The position numbers and the translations under genes are program-made. This document shows, in pieces, positions 1-8,259 of a stretch of DNA of 10,336 nt. The DNA is taken from contig VBLM01000131.1 of NCBI GenBank assembly GCA_005879095.1, positions 999 through 11,334 of the forward strand. The letters are read 5' to 3'. Origin of the DNA: Deltaproteobacteria bacterium. GTDB lineage: Bacteria > Myxococcota > Myxococcia > Myxococcales > 40CM-4-68-19. Position 1 is the stretch's first letter. Each line of letters begins with the position of its first letter. The notes under the pieces were generated by a model. It made no database searches. It was given only the letters and a program-made list of their open reading frames with translations, and was not told the DNA's origin.

Positions 1-1805
1 CGTTGATGAAAATTCTCGCCGGCCGCGTCGAGCCTGATTCCGGCTCGGTCCAGCTCGTTCGCCGTGCGCGCGCCAGCTACCTGCCGAAGGAATTGTCGGA
101 GCTGCCGCCGGGCTCGTTGATCGACGGCGTGCTGGCGAGCGTGCCGGGGCGGAGCTGGCTCGAATCGCGGCTGGCGTCGGTCGACGCGGCGCTGGCGCAG
201 GCGGCGAGCGAAGCGGAGCAGGTCGAGCTGGGCGGCGAGCTGGCCGAATTGCACGAGGAGCTGGCGCACCACGAGGAGCTCTATGGCCGCCATCGCGCCG
301 AGGAGATCCTGAGCGGCCTCGGCTTTTCGCAGGAGTCGTTTGCGCGGCCGGCGGCGGAGTTGTCCGGCGGCTGGAAGATGCGCGCGGCGCTCGCCGCTCT
401 CCTGCTGCAGGATCCGGAATTGCTGCTGCTCGACGAGCCGACCAACCATCTCGACGTCCCGACGCTGGAATGGTTCGATTCGTTTCTGCGCCGATCGCGC
501 AAGGCGCTGCTGCTCGTCTCGCACGATCGCGAGTTTCTCGATCGCCAGATCGATCGCGTTCTCTCCTTCGAGGTCGAAGGACTGCGCAGCTACGCCGGCA
601 ACTACGAGCGGTACCTGGAGCTGCGCGCCGCCGAAGAAGAGCAGCTGCAGGCGCAGGCGGAAAAGCAGCAGCGCCGGCGCGCGCAGATGCAGGCCTTCAT
701 CGATCGGTTCCGGGCCAAGGCGACCAAGGCGCGGCAGGTGCAGAGCCGGATCAAGCTGCTCGAAAAGGAAGCGGTCGTCGAGGTCCGCGAAGAGCGCGCC
801 ACGGTGCGGTTCCGCTTTCCCGAAGCGCCGCGCTCGGGTCGCGAAGTGGCGCGGCTGGAGGGCGTTTCCAAATCGTACGGCGACAAAACGATCTACCGAG
901 AGCTGTCGGGACAGATCCTCCGCGGCGATCGGATCGCCGTGATCGGGTTGAACGGCGCAGGGAAGACCACACTGCTCAAGCTGCTGGCGCAGGAGATCGA
1001 GCCGGATTCCGGGAGCGTGACGCCGGGCCACAATGTCGTCACCGGATACTTCGCGCAGCACCACACCGAGCGGCTCGATCCGGAAAAGACAATTTTACAG
1101 GAAGTACATTCGCTGGTGCCGACCGAGCCGCAGAGCCGGGTGCGGGGCGTGCTCGGCTCGTTCCTCTTCTCGGGAGACGAGGTCGACAAGCGCATCGGCG
1201 TGCTCTCCGGCGGCGAGCGCGCGCGGGTCGCGCTGGCCGGGCTGCTGGTGGTGCCGTCGAATTTTCTCCTCATGGACGAGCCGACCAACCACCTCGATCT
1301 CGACAGCTCGGAAGCGCTGATCGACGCGCTCACCCGCTACGAAGGCACGCTGCTGTTCGTCTCGCACAACCGCAGCTTCGTCAACGGCCTCGCCACGCAG
1401 GTGTGGGAAGTGCGCGACGGGCGGATCGACGCGCAGCCCGGCGATCTCGACGACTGGGCGGCGCGGAGAAAGCCCGAGGGGCCGATGCCGGCGGAACGCG
1501 GCTCGGCCGGCTCGCAGGGCGCGCAAGCGCGGCGGGAACGGGCGCTCGAGCGCGAGCAGCGGGAGAAGGCGCTGGGACCGACCAAACGCGCGATCGCCGA
1601 GCTGGAGCAGCGCATCGCGGAATTGGAGAAGACGAAGAACGAGGCCGAGGCCCAGCTCGCGGATGCGGCGCTGTTCGCCGATCCGGCGCGATCCACGCCG
1701 ATCGTGAAGACGTACCAGGACTCCTCGAAAAAGCTCGAAGAGTTGTACGCCCGCTGGGAGCACAAGCAGGAAGAGTTGGCGGCGCTGGAAACGAATCTCG
1801 GCTAG
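1..1805 (+). CDS. ABC-F family ATPase (Uup/YheS/EttA-like), 5' end missing
   Basis: Soluble protein with two ATP-binding cassettes and no membrane segments, as in ABC-F proteins, which act on the ribosome rather than as transporters. The frame is open from the first base; the TTG at 3 would read as Leu in a '(T)LMKILAGR' stretch that normally follows Walker A, so the true start and first Walker A lie upstream. Numbering from that TTG, cassette 1 has LSGG at 120-123 and LLLLDEPTNHLD ending at 151 (Glu145). A charged helical linker follows, containing RFRAKATKARQVQSRIK, the region that contacts P-site tRNA in the family. Cassette 2 has Walker A GLNGAGKTT (315-323), LSGGE (401-405), MDEPTNHLD (Glu426) and a VSHNRSF switch. 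The C-terminal 100 residues are a charged coiled coil, as in Uup-type members. About 30-40 residues are probably missing. The exact subfamily is not assigned. mltG follows 12 bases after the stop. Confidence 0.93.
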   Translation, partial: LMKILAGRVEPDSGSVQLVRRARASYLPKELSELPPGSLIDGVLASVPGRSWLESRLASVDAALAQAASEAEQVELGGELAELHEELAHHEELYGRHRAEEILSGLGFSQESFARPAAELSGGWKMRAALAALLLQDPELLLLDEPTNHLDVPTLEWFDSFLRRSRKALLLVSHDREFLDRQIDRVLSFEVEGLRSYAGNYERYLELRAAEEEQLQAQAEKQQRRRAQMQAFIDRFRAKATKARQVQSRIKLLEKEAVVEVREERATVRFRFPEAPRSGREVARLEGVSKSYGDKTIYRELSGQILRGDRIAVIGLNGAGKTTLLKLLAQEIEPDSGSVTPGHNVVTGYFAQHHTERLDPEKTILQEVHSLVPTEPQSRVRGVLGSFLFSGDEVDKRIGVLSGGERARVALAGLLVVPSNFLLMDEPTNHLDLDSSEALIDALTRYEGTLLFVSHNRSFVNGLATQVWEVRDGRIDAQPGDLDDWAARRKPEGPMPAERGSAGSQGAQARRERALEREQREKALGPTKRAIAELEQRIAELEKTKNEAEAQLADAALFADPARSTPIVKTYQDSSKKLEELYARWEHKQEELAALETNLG

Positions 1806-1817
1806 CATCGCGGGGCG

Positions 1818-2817
1818 ATGAAGCGCGCCATTCTCTGGCTCTTCGCAGTGGTCATCCTCGGCGGGCTCGCGTTCGCCGCCTGGAGGCTGAACGACGAGCG
1901 GACCTTCGCGGCGACGCCGTTCGGCGAGGGCGGCCGGACGGTGGTGGTTCCGCCGGGCAGCGGGCCGCACGCGCTGGCAAAACTGCTCGCCGACGCGCGC
2001 ATCGTTTCCGACGCGGACCGTTTTTATACCCACCTGCATTTCTTCCGCCGCGGCAAACAGGCGAAAGCGGGCGAGTACGAATTCGACGGCCCGCTGCTTC
2101 CCGACGAAGTGCTCGGCAAGCTGATCCGCGGCGAGGTGAAGCTCTACAAGTTCACCATTCCCGAGGGCCTGCGCGTCGACGAGGCGGCCGCGATCATCGG
2201 GCAGAGCGGGCTCTGCTCCGCGCACGACCTTCTCGCCATCGCGCGCGATCCCGCGTCGCCGAAACGTTTCGGCGTGCCGGGCCCGTCGCTCGAGGGATAC
2301 CTCTTCCCCGATACGTATTCGCTTCCGCGCAGCATCGGGTGCGCCGGAATCGCGCAGACGATGATCGCCCGGTTCCAGCGCGCCTGGCAGGAGGCGCAGT
2401 CGCAGCGGTTGCCGGAGATCAGGCTCGACGAGCAGCAGGCGGTGACGCTCGCGTCGATCGTAGAGAAGGAGACCGGCGTCTCGCACGAGCGCGCGCACGT
2501 CTCGTGCGTGTTCCGATCCGACGGTGATCTATGCGCTGCTGCTCGCCAATGACTTCAAGTGGGACGGCAACATCCACAAGAAGGACCTCTCGCTGCAGCA
2601 TCCGTACAACACGTATGTAATCAAGGGTTTGCCGCCGGGACCGATCGCGAATCCGGGCGCGGCCGCGCTTGACGCGGCGCTTCATCCGATGGAGTGCAGG
2701 GACCTCTATTTCGTCTCGCGCAACGACGGCACCACGGTTTTCTGCCCGGATCTCAAGTGCCACAACGCGAATGTGCAGAAGTTCCAGGTCCAGTACTTCC
2801 GCAAGCACCGCGGCTGA
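1818..2817 (+). pseudogene. mltG: Endolytic murein transglycosylase MltG, frameshifted by an internal deletion
   Basis: MltG is an inner-membrane lytic transglycosylase that cuts nascent glycan strands in the periplasm. The ATG at 1818 is preceded by CGGGG, 12 nt after the ABC-F stop. Residues 4-24 form one N-terminal membrane anchor (AILWLFAVVILGGLAF). A LysM-like part follows (VVVPPGSGPHALAKLL; KFTIPEGLRVDEAAAIIG), then the YceG catalytic domain with LEGYLFPDTY and the ASIVEKETGVSHER motif (Glu216/Glu218) that holds the catalytic Glu. This frame reads VF at 2508-2513 and then turns to non-homologous sequence, stopping at 2552. Family-like sequence resumes at 2515 in another frame: DPTVIYALLLANDFKW, then YNTYVIKGLPPGPIANPGA and LYFVSRNDG, ending at TGA 2815-2817. 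The conserved segment of roughly 12 residues (NRL..GM.LQ-type) between VF and DPTVIY is absent. As written the gene cannot make a complete MltG; a real mutation and an assembly error are both possible. Confidence 0.88.
2508..2526 (+). other. Deletion/frameshift junction inside mltG
   Basis: Codons gtg ttc at 2508-2513 (V-F) belong to the upstream frame. After a single base c at 2514, codons gat ccg acg gtg at 2515-2526 (D-P-T-V) belong to the downstream frame. In MltG relatives such as E. coli YceG about 12 residues lie between these two points, so about 35 nt appear to be missing, changing the frame. Sequence on both sides remains clearly family-like, so this is a local lesion rather than general decay. 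Confidence 0.75.
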
Positions 2818-2872
2818 CCTCGCGTTGACCGGGCCGTTCGGCGTAGGATGAAGGTCCTAGGACGGGGGACCT

Positions 2873-3454
2873 ATGAAGCGAAACCGCGGATTCACCTTTT
2901 TCGATTTGTTCCTGCTCCAGATCATCGTCGGTCTCATCGCGTTCGTGACCATTCCGACGTTCCTCAAGTTCCAGGCGCGCTCGAAACAGAGCGAGGCGAA
3001 GGCGAATCTCAAGGCGCTCTGGACGGCCGAGATGGCGTACCGCCAGGAGAAGGACATCTTCAGCACCGACGTCGGCAAGGTTGGATTCGAGCCGGTGCGG
3101 GGCAATCGCTATCAGTACAACGCGCTCGGCAACTCGCAGGCCAATCTCGAGCAGCGCACGGGCACGGTGGCCGACCCTACCCCGGGCCGGGACGGTATCG
3201 CCGTCGACGTCTTCAAATACGCCGTCAGCGGACAGTTCGTTTCGGGGGCTTATCTTTGCGATCCGGGCGCTTTCGGCGGCGCGGCCGCGCCGCTCTTCGT
3301 GGGCGGAGCGCAGGGACAGCTCGACGAGGACCTGCAGCTCGACGTTTGGACCATCTCCACCGCGGACCGCGCTGCCGAGAGAAGTTGCCTCGGCCTCGGG
3401 ACGACGGTGCCGGCGGGGACGCCGTACAACGAATACGACGACGTCGACAACTAG
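2873..3454 (+). CDS. Type IV pilin-like protein (prepilin) with Asp at mature position 5
   Basis: 193-residue type IV prepilin-like protein. The ATG at 2873 has a G-rich ribosome site (GGGGG, 2864-2868) and gives a six-residue basic leader MKRNRG. The predicted prepilin peptidase cut is G6|F7, followed by a hydrophobic helix of about 20 residues ending in IP with Pro22 (mature numbering) as in pilins. The helix leads into ARSKQSEAKANLKALWTAE, the usual alpha-1 continuation seen in Myxococcota, Geobacter and Acidobacteriota PilA-like proteins. Next come GFEPVRGNRYQY and a C-terminal region with a possible disulfide pair, Cys129 and Cys172, around a DVWTI strand. Oddities: mature position 5 is Asp instead of the nearly invariant Glu, positions 3-4 are Phe-Phe, and position 10 is Gln inside the membrane helix. 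No pilus assembly genes are adjacent, so it could be a minor pilin, a secretion pseudopilin or an orphan. Its stop overlaps that of the convergent neighbour. Confidence 0.87.
   Translation: MKRNRGFTFFDLFLLQIIVGLIAFVTIPTFLKFQARSKQSEAKANLKALWTAEMAYRQEKDIFSTDVGKVGFEPVRGNRYQYNALGNSQANLEQRTGTVADPTPGRDGIAVDVFKYAVSGQFVSGAYLCDPGAFGGAAAPLFVGGAQGQLDEDLQLDVWTISTADRAAERSCLGLGTTVPAGTPYNEYDDVDN
3451..3454. other. Overlapping stop codons of convergent genes (CTAG)
   Basis: The pilin stop TAG occupies 3452-3454 and the stop of the minus-strand glycosyltransferase is the complement of CTA at 3451-3453. The two genes therefore share bases and leave no room for an intergenic terminator. Transcription ending on each strand must occur within the other gene or read through as antisense RNA. 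Confidence 0.85.
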
Positions 3455-4866
3455 TTGCAGCGCCGATAGACGCTCGCATAGACGAAGCGCTTTTCGAGGC
3501 AGAAGCGCAGGGCGCGGAAGTCGAATCGATCCTGCGTGTAGTCGCCCAGCTCGCCCTGGTAGATGAGCACCGCCATCGTCGGCGTCTCGCGCGCGAGGAG
3601 CGGCTCGAAGTCGTCGCGCCAGCCTTTGCGGATCCACTGCGACTCGGGAAGATTCGCGGCGAAGGCGAGCGGGATGTCGAGGTAGTCCCAGACGGTGTCG
3701 AGCAGGATCACGTCGTCCGGACGCGCGTTGCTGCGCACGAACTTCGCCGCGTCGGCGATCCCCGGCGGCAGCGAGCCGATCGGCGAGAGCGGCCGCGCCC
3801 ACTCGGCCAGCGCGCCGTCCCGCCGCCACGACGCCGCGGCCAGCGCGAGCGGCGTGGCGATCAGGACCGCGATGCACGCGCGCCGCAGCCAAGGCGCGCG
3901 GATGACGTCGTCGGCGAAGACGAGGGAGAGCGCCGCCGCCACCATCGCGAAGCGCGCCATCGGGCGGAAGTCGGCGAGCACGGCAGTCCGGAAGGTGAGA
4001 TACGCGCCCGGCAGCCACGCCAGCGCGACGATGTCCCATCCGGGCAGCCTCCGGAGAAGAGTGCGCGCCGAGCCCCACAGCGCCGCAGCGCCGAGAAGCG
4101 GTGACGCGATGCAGCAGACCGCGAGCGGCCAGTAGACGAGTCCGTACGCGCGCCACTGGAGCTGCCCGAACCAGCGCAGGGCCATGTCGGCGAGCTGGCG
4201 GTGATCGCGATCGATCCAGCGCAGCGGCGCGAGCGCGTCGCCGGTGTAGCGCGCGTTGAGCCACAGCCAGAAGAACGCCGGGATGGCACTCAGGGCGACC
4301 AGAGCCAGCGCGCGGATCGCATCGCGCTTACGCACATACGAGAGCGCGCCGAACAGCGGCAGGTACATCCAGCCGTCGTAGCGGACGAGCCCCGCCGCGC
4401 CGAGCAGCACCGCTGCCGCCACGATCCGATCGTCGAGCGTGCAGAGCAGCGCGCCGAGCAGGAAGGCGAGAAAGACCGCCTCCGATGCGCCCGTGGTCGA
4501 CGCCTGGATGTGCAGCGGCGAAAGCGAGAGGCCGAGCGCCGCGACGAACGCCGCCTGCGGCCCCCGCTCGCGCTCCGCCAGCACGTACAGCAGCCAGACG
4601 CACAAGAGGCCGGACGCCAGCGCGAGGAGCCGGGCGGCAGCCACTCGGTCGCCCAGCAGCCTGATCAGCGCGCCGATCAGCGTGAGGTGCAGCGGGCCGT
4701 ACTGCCAGGTCTCGAGAAAGCCGTGCCAGAGATGTGGGTGTTGGGCCCACCGCTGCGCGATCTCGATGCGCACCGATGCATCGCCGTAATGCTCGTTGCC
4801 GAAAAACAGCGGCAGGAGCCGGACGGCTGCGGCAATGAGCAGTACGCGCTTCACTTGCGCTTGCAC
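3451..4866 (-). CDS. Multi-pass membrane glycosyltransferase, GT39/PMT-like (GT-C fold)
   Basis: 471-residue integral membrane protein with about ten hydrophobic segments (for example residues 7-22, 76-96, 104-120, 130-142, 148-161, 184-202, 242-265, 305-317, 328-346), then a soluble C-terminal region from about 350. The layout fits GT-C enzymes, which transfer sugar from a polyprenyl-phosphate donor on the periplasmic face. Asp29, in the loop after the first segment (HYGDASVRIEIAQRW), is where such enzymes carry their catalytic acid. QYGPLHLTLIGALIRLLG, STTGASEAVFLAFLLGALL and GLVRYDGWMYLP resemble conserved stretches of PMT_2/ArnT-like proteins. Substrate and acceptor cannot be told. The start is uncertain: GTG at 4866 or GTG at 4854, both weakly supported by ribosome sites; no ATG is available before an in-frame stop at 4897-4899. 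It stands alone on this strand, convergent with the pilin gene and divergent from the prkA operon. Confidence 0.8.
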   Translation of the reverse strand: MQAQVKRVLLIAAAVRLLPLFFGNEHYGDASVRIEIAQRWAQHPHLWHGFLETWQYGPLHLTLIGALIRLLGDRVAAARLLALASGLLCVWLLYVLAERERGPQAAFVAALGLSLSPLHIQASTTGASEAVFLAFLLGALLCTLDDRIVAAAVLLGAAGLVRYDGWMYLPLFGALSYVRKRDAIRALALVALSAIPAFFWLWLNARYTGDALAPLRWIDRDHRQLADMALRWFGQLQWRAYGLVYWPLAVCCIASPLLGAAALWGSARTLLRRLPGWDIVALAWLPGAYLTFRTAVLADFRPMARFAMVAAALSLVFADDVIRAPWLRRACIAVLIATPLALAAASWRRDGALAEWARPLSPIGSLPPGIADAAKFVRSNARPDDVILLDTVWDYLDIPLAFAANLPESQWIRKGWRDDFEPLLARETPTMAVLIYQGELGDYTQDRFDFRALRFCLEKRFVYASVYRRCN

Positions 4867-5077
4867 GTCGCCGACTGCGCCAGGAGGGCGATGTACTTAT
4901 GCATGCCGGACGGACCTCTTATGCACTCTTCCAGGCGGGCGCACACTGGCACGGCCGCCCTCCGCTGCCAACCGGAATGTAGGCCGAACGGCAGGCGTTT
5001 TCGCTGGGAATTTGCATTTGCCAATCACCGGGCGCTACGTTCGTAGATGAGGCGCCTTGGCGCCAGAGGGGATGTGC
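4867..5077. promoter_or_regulatory. Divergent intergenic region upstream of the glycosyltransferase and prkA
   Basis: No gene is supported in these 211 bases, which should hold the start signals for both divergent units. The best sigma70-like candidate towards prkA is TTGCAT (5012-5017), an 18-base gap and TACGTT (5036-5041); it is weak. An eight-base direct repeat CTTATGCA occurs at 4896-4903 and 4918-4925, 22 bases start to start, close to the glycosyltransferase start. A GGCGCC-TT-GGCGCC element (5051-5064) lies just before the prkA ribosome site. No well-spaced -24/-12 sigma54 promoter was found. Confidence 0.4.
5051..5064 (+). promoter_or_regulatory. GC inverted repeat abutting the prkA ribosome-binding site
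   Basis: GGCGCCTTGGCGCC can fold in RNA as a 5-bp stem with a CTTG loop. It ends one base before the Shine-Dalgarno sequence AGAGGGG at 5065-5071. If transcribed it could influence access to the ribosome site. It is short, and such palindromes are frequent in GC-rich DNA, so a role is only an inference. Confidence 0.3.

Positions 5078-8259
<3,182 letters not shown>

Noticed and set aside
1095..2498. Long open frame on the minus strand across the ABC-F and mltG genes
   Set aside because: It is the mirror of GC-rich coding sequence: low-complexity Arg/Ala/Leu-rich product without recognisable domains, opposite well-supported genes.
2514..2526. Programmed ribosomal frameshift in mltG
   Set aside because: No slippery sequence is visible and a conserved block of about 12 residues is missing, which recoding would not explain.
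2825..2849. TTGACC ... TAGGAT as a promoter for the pilin gene
   Set aside because: Each box looks plausible alone but the gap is only 13 bases, too short for sigma70, and no better pairing is seen.
4947..4966. TGGCACG as a sigma54 -24 element upstream of prkA
   Set aside because: No GC-containing -12 element occurs at the required 10-base distance; the next GC is displaced by several bases.
5057..5077. TTG 5057 or ATG 5072 as the prkA start
   Set aside because: AGAGGGG at 5065-5071 would lie inside or directly against these starts; it has a proper six-base distance only to ATG 5078.
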